Assembly: GCA_001768565.1 (NCBI GenBank)
Contig: MEOE01000016.1
Coordinates: 186,001-250,000, forward strand
Direction of reading: 5' to 3'
From: Bacteroidetes bacterium GWF2_33_16
Lineage (GTDB): Bacteria > Bacteroidota > Bacteroidia > Bacteroidales > UBA12077
DNA: 64,000 bases
Shown here: positions 48,367 to 56,730 of the stretch, in pieces
How positions within the stretch are numbered: the stretch's first letter is position 1
Layout of the letters: each line of letters opens with the position of its first letter
Notes under the pieces: model-generated
Told to the model about the DNA's origin: nothing
Seen by the model: the letters and a program-made list of their open reading frames with translations, nothing else
Database searches by the model: none
Program-made: the position numbers and the translations under genes

Positions 48367-48413
48367 GACATTTATTATTAAATTTAATTTTTCATTGGCT
48401 GACAAAAACTCTA
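48367..48413 (+). repeat. Direct repeat copy A upstream of OLD gene
   Basis: This 47-nt sequence matches 39 of 48 aligned positions with copy B at 50851-50898. It contains CATTGGCTGACAAAAACTCT. The two copies bracket the OLD gene and the decayed gene. Confidence 0.65.
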
Positions 48414-48501
48414 AGTAGAAATAGTATATTTTTCCTGTGCCGAATCTTTTGTGAGCAAGGGTAAAATAAAAATGATTATTAAAAAATAAAAAAACAAGAA
48501 A

Positions 48502-50424
48502 ATGATAAAACTTAAACGAGTAACAATTAATAAATACAAAAGTATTCAGAAATCTCAGACAGTTGAGATTGACAATGCAATTACAACAATTGTTGGAATG
48601 AATGAATCTGGCAAAACAGCATTCCTAACAGCAATAGCCAAGACAAATTATTTTGTTGCGGATAAGGATTTTGAATTTGATATTATTGAAGATTATCCAA
48701 GAAATGAACTTATTGATTTTCAAAGCGAAGAAGAAGATTGTAAAATAATTAAATGCGATTATGAAATATCTTCTGAACTTTTGAAACTTATTGAGGATGA
48801 AATTGGGAAAGGTGTGTTTACAATAAAAGAATTTTCATATAGTCATTATTACAAAAAGAAAACACCTACTTTTTCTGGTTTAACTGCCAACAACAAGAAA
48901 TTTTTAGAATTTAAAATTCAAAATTATACTTTATCTACTGCTACAAAAGAAGCAATTGTAAAATGTGTATCTTTAAAAGAAATCGCAGTAATAGTTGGAG
49001 CAGAAGGAGATATTGATTTACCAACTTTTAAATCCGAAATTAAAAAAATAATTGATGGAGGATGTCAAGACCCCTCATGGACAGATCTTTTGGAATCATA
49101 TATTGCGAACAGGTGGATAAAAAATAAAATGCCGAAGTTTTGGTATTTTGATGATTATTATCCACTCCGTGGAAAAATAAATATAAACAAACTTCATAAA
49201 GAACCACCAGCAACTGAAAAAGATAAAACTTCAAAAGCACTTTTTGAACTTGCTAGAATAAAGCCAGAAGATATATTAACCTCTACTGAAAAAGAATATG
49301 AAAAGTATATTGCTCTTTTAGAAGCATCATCAAATAAAATAACAAAGGAGATTTTTAATTATTGGTCAACAAATAAAAATCTTGATATAGAATTTAAAAT
49401 TCAGAACATTACCAACGCACAAGGGCAACCAGAAAAAGTTTTGGATATCAGAGTTAAGAGCCAACGCCACAAAATAACACTTCCTTTGGACAGACGTAGC
49501 AAAGGATTTAATTGGTTTTTTTCTTTCATTATTTGGTTTAATAAAATACAAGCAGACAAAAATTCTGAATACATTTTGTTGCTTGATGAACCTGGTCTAA
49601 ACCTTCATGCTTCTGCTCAAGCGGATTTGCTTCGCTTCATTGAGGACCTTTCAAAAAAACACCAAATCGTTTACACAACTCACTCTCCTTTTATGGTTGA
49701 ATCAAACCATTTAGACAGAGTTAGAACTTGCTTAGAAACAGAGGAAGGAACAATCATTTCAGATACAATCCAAGAGAAAGATCCTAATACATTATTCCCT
49801 TTGCAAGCAGCATTAGGTTATGATATTGCTCAAAATCTTTTCATTTCAAAAAATAATTTACTTGTTGAAGGACCAGCGGATTTAATATATTTGACAATTC
49901 TATCTAGCATTCTTGAAGCAGATAAAAAAATATTTTTAAAAGATAGTATTACTATTGTTCCTGTTGGGGGATTAGACAAAGTTTCCACCTTTATTTCACT
50001 TCTTCGTGGTTCACAATTGAAAGTTGCTTGCCTCCTTGACACTTTTACTGATCAAAAAGGAAAACAAAAAGTTGATGATTTAATTCAATATAAAATAATT
50101 AAAGAAAAAAATATTCTTTTTTTTAATGAGTTTACAAATAACAAAAAGAAAACAGCAGACATTGAAGACATGTTTGCAAAAGATGAATATATCAAAATTT
50201 TCAATGCAGCTTTTGATAAAGAATATTCTGTAAATATTACAGATCTTGACACTGAAATAGATACAATTATTAAACAAATAAATAAGGCAATTAATAAAGA
50301 CCGGTTTAATCATTATAGGCCAGCAAACAAGTTGAATCAATTGGCAGTAGACAAAAGTTTTTTTTCAACTAAAACACTGAGTAATTTTGAAAAATTGTTT
50401 TCTGAAATAAATAAACTATTTTAA
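48502..50424 (+). CDS. OLD-family ATPase-TOPRIM nuclease
   Basis: The 640-aa protein has an N-terminal SMC-like ATPase half with Walker A GMNESGKTAFLTAI (about 32-45), an inserted helical middle, then signature/Walker B ILLLDEPGLNLHASAQADLLR (about 355-375) and H-loop TTHSPFMVES. The C-terminal TOPRIM nuclease has Glu in LLVEGPADLIYL (about 453-464) and the later acidic pair in ACLLDTFTD. Class of OLD nuclease: stand-alone (class 1-like), because no UvrD/GajB partner follows. OLD proteins act in phage exclusion. Flanking direct repeats (48367 and 50851) suggest a movable module. Confidence 0.88.
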   Translation: MIKLKRVTINKYKSIQKSQTVEIDNAITTIVGMNESGKTAFLTAIAKTNYFVADKDFEFDIIEDYPRNELIDFQSEEEDCKIIKCDYEISSELLKLIEDEIGKGVFTIKEFSYSHYYKKKTPTFSGLTANNKKFLEFKIQNYTLSTATKEAIVKCVSLKEIAVIVGAEGDIDLPTFKSEIKKIIDGGCQDPSWTDLLESYIANRWIKNKMPKFWYFDDYYPLRGKININKLHKEPPATEKDKTSKALFELARIKPEDILTSTEKEYEKYIALLEASSNKITKEIFNYWSTNKNLDIEFKIQNITNAQGQPEKVLDIRVKSQRHKITLPLDRRSKGFNWFFSFIIWFNKIQADKNSEYILLLDEPGLNLHASAQADLLRFIEDLSKKHQIVYTTHSPFMVESNHLDRVRTCLETEEGTIISDTIQEKDPNTLFPLQAALGYDIAQNLFISKNNLLVEGPADLIYLTILSSILEADKKIFLKDSITIVPVGGLDKVSTFISLLRGSQLKVACLLDTFTDQKGKQKVDDLIQYKIIKEKNILFFNEFTNNKKKTADIEDMFAKDEYIKIFNAAFDKEYSVNITDLDTEIDTIIKQINKAINKDRFNHYRPANKLNQLAVDKSFFSTKTLSNFEKLFSEINKLF

Positions 50425-50468
50425 CCTTGAAGAACAATAGAATTGAATATAACGACAATATCTATTGA

Positions 50469-50797
50469 AATTTTTGTTCTAAAAAAGAAATAAAAGAATG
50501 TCTAGTATTAACTGATTTAGGTTATGAAAACATTATCCATTTGATAAACCAAAATCAATGTTTAAAATACAGTCATTGATTATGTATCGTTTTAAGGAAT
50601 TAAGAAGTAAACCAAATGATGTAATTCATCAACAATGAATATCGATGGAATTAAGGAAAAATTTAAACCCGAAAGAACAGGAAATATTATTTGAAGCACT
50701 TGAAAAACTTGCTGAAAAGAATTATATTATATTTGAAAATAGAAAAGGAATGGATTGTATCGTTTTAACTAAACCTGGGTTTGATGAAATCTATTAA
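50469..50797 (+). pseudogene. Decayed small gene with frame break and in-frame stop
   Basis: Two overlapping frames hold fragments. Frame one (50469-50579) reads KKEIKECLVLTDLGYENIIH and stops. Frame two starts at ATG 50558 (MFKIQSLIMYRFKELRSKPN), meets TGA at 50636-50638, then continues in the same frame from ATG 50645 to TAA 50797 as MELRKNLNPKEQEILFEALE... ending LTKPGFDEIY. The last part looks like a 50-aa winged-helix-like protein and could still be made. The pattern suggests one small regulatory gene broken by a frameshift and a nonsense mutation. The remaining gap (50425-50932) shows only the repeat copy B. Confidence 0.5.
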
Positions 50798-50850
50798 TAA
50801 AACTTCACACAACATCGATTCCTGTTTTATATGAGATTTAGAGGTTTTTT

Positions 50851-50898
50851 GACATTTTTTATTTAGCTTCATTTTTCAATAGGCTGACAAGAACGCTA
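50851..50898 (+). repeat. Direct repeat copy B downstream of OLD module
   Basis: This 48-nt sequence contains AATAGGCTGACAAGAACGCT and matches copy A (48367-48413) at 39 of 48 positions. It lies just upstream of the next cargo gene. Confidence 0.65.
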
Positions 50899-50959
50899 GG
50901 CAAAATTTCCTTACAAAACGAAACCAAAAACCGTGTGTTATAATTTAAAAAAAAATACC

Positions 50960-51619
50960 ATGAAAACGAGTAAGATTATAATAGTGTTTTCTTTTTGTTT
51001 AATCGTAATTGGACTTTTAATTTTTGCTACTTGCTGGACAAATGAGACAAAATCTCTGTTAAGTCAATATGCAGGAATAATTGTAACTGGGGTTGGATTT
51101 ATAATTGCTATCTATCAATTAAGATTATCAACAAATCAGTACTTTGATGATTTAAAAAAGAAAGAAAAAGATTATTTAGACTTGATTGTAGAATCAAAAA
51201 CTGATGAAAACTTTCATTCTATTAAGACACAGGTATTTAACAAATCAGGCAAAAATAAGAAAATTAAATATTCATTTCTGCTCTTAACTAAGCAAGAAGA
51301 TAATATAATTGAAGATATACAGTCTATTATTCAGCATTTAAATCTTGATTTACAAATTAATTGTAGCAATAATTTTTATCAACTTAAAGACTTTATATCA
51401 AAACCTTTATATATTGGAAATTCTATTGGATTTATTCCATTAGAATTTTACTTCAAAGAAAATATTCGGATTAGTAATGAAAATCCATGTTATACATATT
51501 CATTTGACAATAACGAAATTAAACTACAAAAAGGAATCTATTCAATCAGATTCTTTATTTATCCAAAAAAAGGATGTCACAGAAGTACAGTTGATAGCTT
51601 GATAATTAAAAAGAATTAA
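50960..51619 (+). CDS. Two-TM membrane protein, unknown function
   Basis: The protein (219 aa from the ATG at 50960; an in-frame GTG at 50933 would add nine residues) has two N-terminal transmembrane helices (about 5-27 and 38-58), followed by a cytoplasmic domain of about 155 residues with alternating beta strands (QVFNKSGKNKKIKYSFLLL, IPLEFYFKENIRI, GIYSIRFFIYPKKG). No known motif is visible. Such small two-helix proteins with soluble domains are frequent in defence islands, but no partner gene is adjacent. Confidence 0.6.
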   Translation: MKTSKIIIVFSFCLIVIGLLIFATCWTNETKSLLSQYAGIIVTGVGFIIAIYQLRLSTNQYFDDLKKKEKDYLDLIVESKTDENFHSIKTQVFNKSGKNKKIKYSFLLLTKQEDNIIEDIQSIIQHLNLDLQINCSNNFYQLKDFISKPLYIGNSIGFIPLEFYFKENIRISNENPCYTYSFDNNEIKLQKGIYSIRFFIYPKKGCHRSTVDSLIIKKN

Positions 51620-51767
51620 TAATTAATTTCATTTTTTCACATAAAATCACATTCATACTTGAACTAGCTATAGGAATATTTGGGATTATTAGGAAGCAAG
51701 ACTTTTAAATTGGGCAAAGTAACAACTATATTTTAAGAATTAATTATGTGTTTTTACATATAAATAA

Positions 51768-52370
51768 TTATGATGAAAGATGTCTAGATTTAATATATGA
51801 TTTAACTGTAAGTCGATTTACATCTAATATTCTAGCAATTGCACTAATTGAAACTTTTTTATCTAATAATTCCTTAATTATCAATTCTTTACCAGAAAGC
51901 TTGGTTAGTTTAGATAGACTCCCAAAAGGTCTCCCTAGTTTTTTCCCTTCACTCTTTTTTCTAGCTAATGCTTCTTTAGTTCGTTGAGAGATTAAATTCC
52001 GCTCAATTTCAGCAGATAATCCAAAAGCAAATGCTAGAACTTTAGAGTTAATATTATCACCTAATTCATAGTTTTCTTTAATACAATGAACATTTATTTG
52101 TTTATCCATACAATCATGAAGGATTTTCATTACATCCATTAAGTTTCTACCCAATCTTGATAATTCAGATAAAATTAATAGATCATTTTTTACCATTCTT
52201 TGTATTACTTCTCCAATTTTTCTTGATGCAATTTTTTTTGTACCACTTTCAGTTTCTTCAATCCATAAATCAATTTGAATTTTTTTCTTATCACAATATT
52301 TTAAAATTTCAAATTTTTGATTTTCTACTGTTTGTTTATCTGAACTCACTCTAATATATGCATAATTCAT
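51768..52370 (-). CDS. Serine recombinase, resolvase/invertase family
   Basis: The 200-aa protein has the N-terminal catalytic domain with YIRVSSDKQ (Ser9), the conserved LSELSRLGRNLMDVM and a long E-helix (AFAFGLSAEIERNLISQRTKEAL), then GRPFGSLSKLTKLSG and a C-terminal HTH (SISAIARILDVNRLTVKSYI). Length fits a Hin/Tn3-resolvase type enzyme. It may resolve co-integrates of the element or invert nearby DNA. The AT-rich palindromic upstream region is a candidate recombination site. Confidence 0.9.
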   Translation of the reverse strand: MNYAYIRVSSDKQTVENQKFEILKYCDKKKIQIDLWIEETESGTKKIASRKIGEVIQRMVKNDLLILSELSRLGRNLMDVMKILHDCMDKQINVHCIKENYELGDNINSKVLAFAFGLSAEIERNLISQRTKEALARKKSEGKKLGRPFGSLSKLTKLSGKELIIKELLDKKVSISAIARILDVNRLTVKSYIKSRHLSS

Positions 52371-52420
52371 AGATTTTTTATTTAATGTTATATTATACCT
52401 ATTATATTATATATTTTATA

Positions 52421-52487
52421 CAAATATACAATATTTTATATACAATATAATATTATCTATATTTGCCTATATTAAACGACCGTTTAA
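52421..52487. promoter_or_regulatory. Divergent promoters and palindrome upstream of the recombinase
   Basis: On the minus strand TATATTTG (complement of 52421-52428) fits a -7 box for the recombinase. On the plus strand TATATTTG (52458-52465) fits another -7 box. A perfect palindrome TTAAACG-AC-CGTTTAA (52472-52487) follows. Repeated A/T motifs between them could be a resolution (res) site. The gap to 52740 shows no ORF. Confidence 0.45.
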
Positions 52488-52740
52488 ATTAATAAATAAA
52501 ATATCATATAACAACCAAAACCTTCGTGTTATGAGATAATGCTCTATAAATTAGGCACAATCATTCATCATACTATTCAATTAGTACAATTTGTCAATGA
52601 AATACAAATAATTTAGTATTTGGATTGGAATAAAGATTGTATAAAAAAGAAAAAATGTTTGAAAATAATTATTGTTAATAAATAATTACAATTATTATTA
52701 AATATTATATAATTGATTATACAATTTAATTTAAATTTTA

Positions 52741-52810
52741 TATATTTGTAGTTGAAAAAATATCTCTGCTTGAACAGAGATATTTAATTAAAATCGGTTG
52801 TACCCGATTT
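52741..52810 (+). promoter_or_regulatory. Promoter and double-hairpin leader of 206-aa gene
   Basis: TATATTTG (52741-52748) is the -7 box. The leader then forms an 11-bp stem AAATATCTCTG/CAGAGATATTT (52758-52785) and a 7-bp stem AAATCGG/CCGATTT (52791-52810) with loop TTGTAC. A related GGGTACAACC element occurs ahead of the next gene (53467-53476), followed in both cases by TATAACT. Confidence 0.55.
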
Positions 52811-52835
52811 ATATAACTTAATAATAGTATTTTTT

Positions 52836-53456
52836 ATGGTTACAAATGTAAAAAAAATTAGTTATAATCCAAATCAAAAAAGAAGATTGGCTTCTTTTGA
52901 GGGCTGCAAGTTGGATTTGAAAGAAGAACTGCCCTTATTATTTAAAGCTTTTTATGAAGCATTTACAGCTTACGAAAGAGAGGTAGTGCAAACACCACCA
53001 GTAGCTCGTGCAAGAGGTTTTGAAGCATCATTATTAAATTCGAAAATGATTCAGAGTATACAATCTAATTTCCCAATCAATTGGAAGTTCGGAAAATATA
53101 AAAGATTTACTCTGAGAATTAAAGGATATATAGTCCTTTTTAAGAAATTTGATAATAAGGGACTACCGATGAATATCAAAACGAAATCTGTTACTGCAAT
53201 TTCCCAACAACTTTCTTTACCATTATTTGATGAAGCATCATTTGTTGCTGAGCCAATTTTATTTTTTGGTTATAGAAAAGATAAAATGGGAAACATTGCT
53301 GACCCAAAATTAGTATATATTGATGAAGATAAAATCAAGTGGACTATTACTCACGATGAAATTTTGACAATAAAAACTACAAGTATTTCAAAAGAAGAAA
53401 AAGATGCTATGCCAAAATTAAAAGAGAGTATAAACAAAAAAGCAGTAAACAAATAA
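52836..53456 (+). CDS. Unknown protein paired with XRE-ImmA/IrrE
   Basis: I do not recognise this 206-aa protein. It is basic, with no signal or membrane segment. Visible stretches are LPLLFKAFYEAFTAYEREV (about 31-49), TPPVARARGFEASLLNSKM (about 54-72) and the WKFGKYKRFTLRIKGY strand region. It lies 46 nt upstream of the XRE-ImmA/IrrE gene and shares a leader motif with it, so a toxin-antitoxin-like or regulator/effector pair is a reasonable guess. No catalytic residues can be named. Confidence 0.6.
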   Translation: MVTNVKKISYNPNQKRRLASFEGCKLDLKEELPLLFKAFYEAFTAYEREVVQTPPVARARGFEASLLNSKMIQSIQSNFPINWKFGKYKRFTLRIKGYIVLFKKFDNKGLPMNIKTKSVTAISQQLSLPLFDEASFVAEPILFFGYRKDKMGNIADPKLVYIDEDKIKWTITHDEILTIKTTSISKEEKDAMPKLKESINKKAVNK

Positions 53457-53502
53457 ATTCAAATAGGGTACAACCTGTTTTTATAACTAAACTTTAGAAA
53501 AA

Positions 53503-54564
53503 ATGGAAATCAATTATAGACAGTTAATATTTGCACGGGAATACAGACAGCTTTCTCAAACGGAATTAGCTTCTAAAATTAATGGATTATCACAATCAAA
53601 TTTATCAAAGTTTGAAAAAGGCTTAGGTTCACTGTCAGATGAAATAGTGTATAGAATAATACGCTTTTTAAATTTTCCCGAAGAGTTTTTTTCAATCAAA
53701 ATTTCTAACAATGTAGAAAATCCACATTACAGAAAAAGAACTACAATTACAAAAGCTATTCGAGTAGATATTGAATATAGTATTAAATTGATTGGATTTA
53801 TCGTTGACCAAATGACTCATTCAGTAGAGTGGCCAGACTTTGGTCTCACCCCACTTAATATTGAAGATGGATATACGCCTGAAAGTATTGCTAAATTCAT
53901 TAGAAAACAATTTAAATTAACAGCTGACGAACCAGTGAAGATGATAAATAATCTTTTAGAAAGTAACGGGATAATTATAGTTGAGTTTGATCCTTCGGAG
54001 CATTTTGATGGTGCATCATTTGTTACTGATAAGGGCTATCCTGTAATTGTAATAAATAAAGCATTTAGTAATGACCGTAAAAGATTTACTCTTGCGCATG
54101 AATTAGGTCACCTAATTATGCATATTACTGGAAATTTCCCTATTCCAGATTATAGAAACCTTGAAGACGAAGCCAATAATTTCGCATCAGAATTTCTAAT
54201 GCCCAAAGAAGCTATAAAGTCTTCTCTACATGGCTTAAGACTTTCTCATTTATCCGAATTAAAAAGATATTGGTTAACATCTATGGCTTCAATTGTGAGA
54301 AGAGCTAAAGATTTAGGTTGCATTTCTAAGGATAAATATACGTATTTGAATATTGAACTCAGCAGAAAAGGATATAAGAAAGAAGAGCCTATAAATGTTT
54401 TTATTGATGCTTCTAAACTTTTCATAACAGGATATAAAATGCATAGAGATGATTTAGAATACACAGATGAAGAATTAGCAAAAGCATTTAATATACCATT
54501 AGATGTTTTACAAAGATTTTGCAGTCCATCAAGAAACAATTCCAAATTGAGAGTTTTAATCTAA
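53503..54564 (+). CDS. XRE-HTH ImmA/IrrE-family metallopeptidase
   Basis: The 353-aa protein has an N-terminal XRE helix-turn-helix (about 5-60, LSQTELASKINGLSQSNLSKFEKG) and an ImmA/IrrE zinc peptidase domain with HELGH (His199, Glu200, His203) and a later EDEANNFASEFLMP glutamate ligand. Known relatives cleave repressors (ImmA, IrrE/DdrO) or act as antitoxin-like regulators. Here it is likely to repress its operon with the upstream protein until a signal triggers cleavage. It reads towards the TnsE-like gene. Confidence 0.88.
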   Translation: MEINYRQLIFAREYRQLSQTELASKINGLSQSNLSKFEKGLGSLSDEIVYRIIRFLNFPEEFFSIKISNNVENPHYRKRTTITKAIRVDIEYSIKLIGFIVDQMTHSVEWPDFGLTPLNIEDGYTPESIAKFIRKQFKLTADEPVKMINNLLESNGIIIVEFDPSEHFDGASFVTDKGYPVIVINKAFSNDRKRFTLAHELGHLIMHITGNFPIPDYRNLEDEANNFASEFLMPKEAIKSSLHGLRLSHLSELKRYWLTSMASIVRRAKDLGCISKDKYTYLNIELSRKGYKKEEPINVFIDASKLFITGYKMHRDDLEYTDEELAKAFNIPLDVLQRFCSPSRNNSKLRVLI

Positions 54565-54924
54565 TAATTATAAAAAAACAATTCATTAAAATTCTAGCTG
54601 TTATTTAAATGTAACCCAATATTTGTGTGGCAAGTAATTCATTAATATAAAAGCTAAACAGGATAGCTTCAAAGGCTGAAAAAAACATTATTCCTAAAAT
54701 TCAATTTGCATTCTATCTAGGCATAACTTAATAATTGCTTTATTGATACTATTAATGTACAAGCAAATTGGATTTTTCTTTAAAATACATTACTTAAGTA
54801 AGATTGTTGAATTATAATGGAATTGACAAAAGAGAGATATTTTTTATAAATAATTAAGTCAAGATAATGTTTATATTGAATTCTATAAATAATTTCTTTT
54901 TATCATTTAAAAAAATTATTAATA
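54565..54924. other. Intergenic region without genes
   Basis: This 360-nt stretch between the peptidase gene and the TnsE-like gene is AT-rich. I see no ORF, hairpin or clear -7 box that would be strong enough to report. Confidence 0.6.
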
Positions 54925-56730
54925 ATGACAGTATTACCATCATCAGGTTTTAACAAGAAGATTGCAGAAATATCCAAATATTCTGTAAGAAAAGACTTTT
55001 GGTTATTAATAGGATTTGGGGAAATTTATCCTGATTCTGTTAAACAAGCATTTCTTAGAGAAATTTATTTTGTTAATATAAAAGGTAATAAATACTATAG
55101 GATAGAGGATTGGAACAAAGAAAAAGTAATAAAAGTTTCTGTTCGAGAAGAAAGAACATTAATTTATAAAATTGGCACAATTTTCGATTGTCATGGATAT
55201 CCTATAAAATATCCAATTCCGGGCGATACAAATTTATATTCTAAAAGAGTAGTACTATCAAATCAATTAAATTTCAAAAGAGATGGACTTAATGATCTAC
55301 TTTCAGAAACTGAATTTCCAATTTTTAGAGAAGATAGGAATTTTCAGAACAATAAAACGCCTTATTTTTATTATAAAGGAGTAAATAACAAGGATCATGT
55401 ATTTATCCCTATTTCTCTTATTAGTAAGTATTTTTACTATACTTCGTATACTGCAATACATTCAATAATATATGATAGATTAAAAGAAGGAATTTTAAAT
55501 AAGGTAATAGAAAATGGGAAATATTATGTTTTATATGATGATATATATATAAATTATTATGATACAAAAAGAATTGCTAGATATTGGTTCACAAAAGGAG
55601 AAAATACGGGATTTGATCTATTAAAAAATTCAATCAATAATTTTTATCAAACACTACTAAATAATGAAAAAAATAATTCTAGAATTAGTGGGGAAATTGA
55701 ATATAAAATACCTTTTAATTTTGCTTTAGGTATGGTTTTATTAGGTCAATATATTCAGAAGGATACTTTTATGGCTTATGATATTATTTCAATTTCTCCT
55801 AACAAGTCTTATAATGATTATTATACTATTAAAAAATTTGAATTATTAAATTTAAATGATAAAAGGACTTCTTTATTGAAAGAAACTAAAGAACAAAGGG
55901 GATATACAAGTATACGTGGTAAAGAATCAAATAACATTTCTAATGAACTAGATGACGTAAATCCTACAAATACAAGAATCCCAAGAGAAGAAAATAATAT
56001 TAATAATATAAGTTTCTTTGAAGAATCTCCAGAAATTGAAATTTTAGATAAAGAAGATCAGAACTATTGTTATATTCAGGAAACTCTTCTTATAAAAGAA
56101 TATGATGGATACGGAATTAATGATGAAACTAATTCAACTTCAGGCATAAGAAAAATAAATGAATTAATCTTATCGTACATTTCACATTTTAAAATTCTAT
56201 TTGATGCTTTGGAATTAATTAAAAATAAAGGGTATATAATAAATTATATTTTAATAAATGATTCAAAACACTATCCCATTTCTATTGCACCAAAATGTTA
56301 TGATAGCAATAATAGGCCTTTTAATATTGTTGAAGAAATTATTATTGCAACCATTAGTAATGATACTGATCAATATTGTATAATTGATGGTGATAGTGGA
56401 GTTTATATTGGAATATTTAAAAATCTTGGAATTCCTTTAAGTGATGTAAATGATAATAAATTATCCAGTTTCATTAGATTTATGTTAGATGAACATTCAT
56501 TTGCATGGAGTGAAGTATATTTTAATGAAAAAAATAATAATGAATTAAAGAAGGAGAATTATAACAGAATTTTAAATAATTTTAGATATAAGATACTACA
56601 ACCTATTGAACATATGTCTGAAAAAAAGAAAAATATTACTGAAGAAAATGAAGATTTAAATTTAAATAAAGATGAGAGTTTAGAAGACAGTCTAGCAAGA
56701 AGAATATTATTAAGAATTTTAAATAATTAA
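54925..56730 (+). CDS. Possible TnsE-like protein, very divergent
   Basis: This 601-aa cytosolic protein has no recognised domain by simple reading. Its architecture follows that of Tn7 TnsE as I remember it: an early KDFWLLIGFGE-type segment, a central TPYFYYKGVNNKDHVFIPIS region like TnsE TPYSKTRYHIPQLELARSLF, a variable linker (about 320-400) and a C-terminal domain with FDALELIKNKGYIINYILIND, a strand pattern EEIIIATISNDTDQYCIIDGD and a terminal DSLARRILLRI helix. It is coded next to tniQ, converging with 4-nt overlap. TnsE directs Tn7 into replicating DNA; assignment is tentative. Unusual richness in Asn, Ile, Lys and Tyr. Confidence 0.4.
   Translation: MTVLPSSGFNKKIAEISKYSVRKDFWLLIGFGEIYPDSVKQAFLREIYFVNIKGNKYYRIEDWNKEKVIKVSVREERTLIYKIGTIFDCHGYPIKYPIPGDTNLYSKRVVLSNQLNFKRDGLNDLLSETEFPIFREDRNFQNNKTPYFYYKGVNNKDHVFIPISLISKYFYYTSYTAIHSIIYDRLKEGILNKVIENGKYYVLYDDIYINYYDTKRIARYWFTKGENTGFDLLKNSINNFYQTLLNNEKNNSRISGEIEYKIPFNFALGMVLLGQYIQKDTFMAYDIISISPNKSYNDYYTIKKFELLNLNDKRTSLLKETKEQRGYTSIRGKESNNISNELDDVNPTNTRIPREENNINNISFFEESPEIEILDKEDQNYCYIQETLLIKEYDGYGINDETNSTSGIRKINELILSYISHFKILFDALELIKNKGYIINYILINDSKHYPISIAPKCYDSNNRPFNIVEEIIIATISNDTDQYCIIDGDSGVYIGIFKNLGIPLSDVNDNKLSSFIRFMLDEHSFAWSEVYFNEKNNNELKKENYNRILNNFRYKILQPIEHMSEKKKNITEENEDLNLNKDESLEDSLARRILLRILNN

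Noticed and set aside
48502..50424. Gabija GajA
   Set aside because: The ATPase-TOPRIM order would fit, but no UvrD-like GajB gene follows; the next gene space is decayed or unrelated.
42967..50908. A true integron cassette array
   Set aside because: No integrase and no complete symmetric attC sites could be seen; only short right-side-like repeats, so it is reported as a finding, not as an integron.
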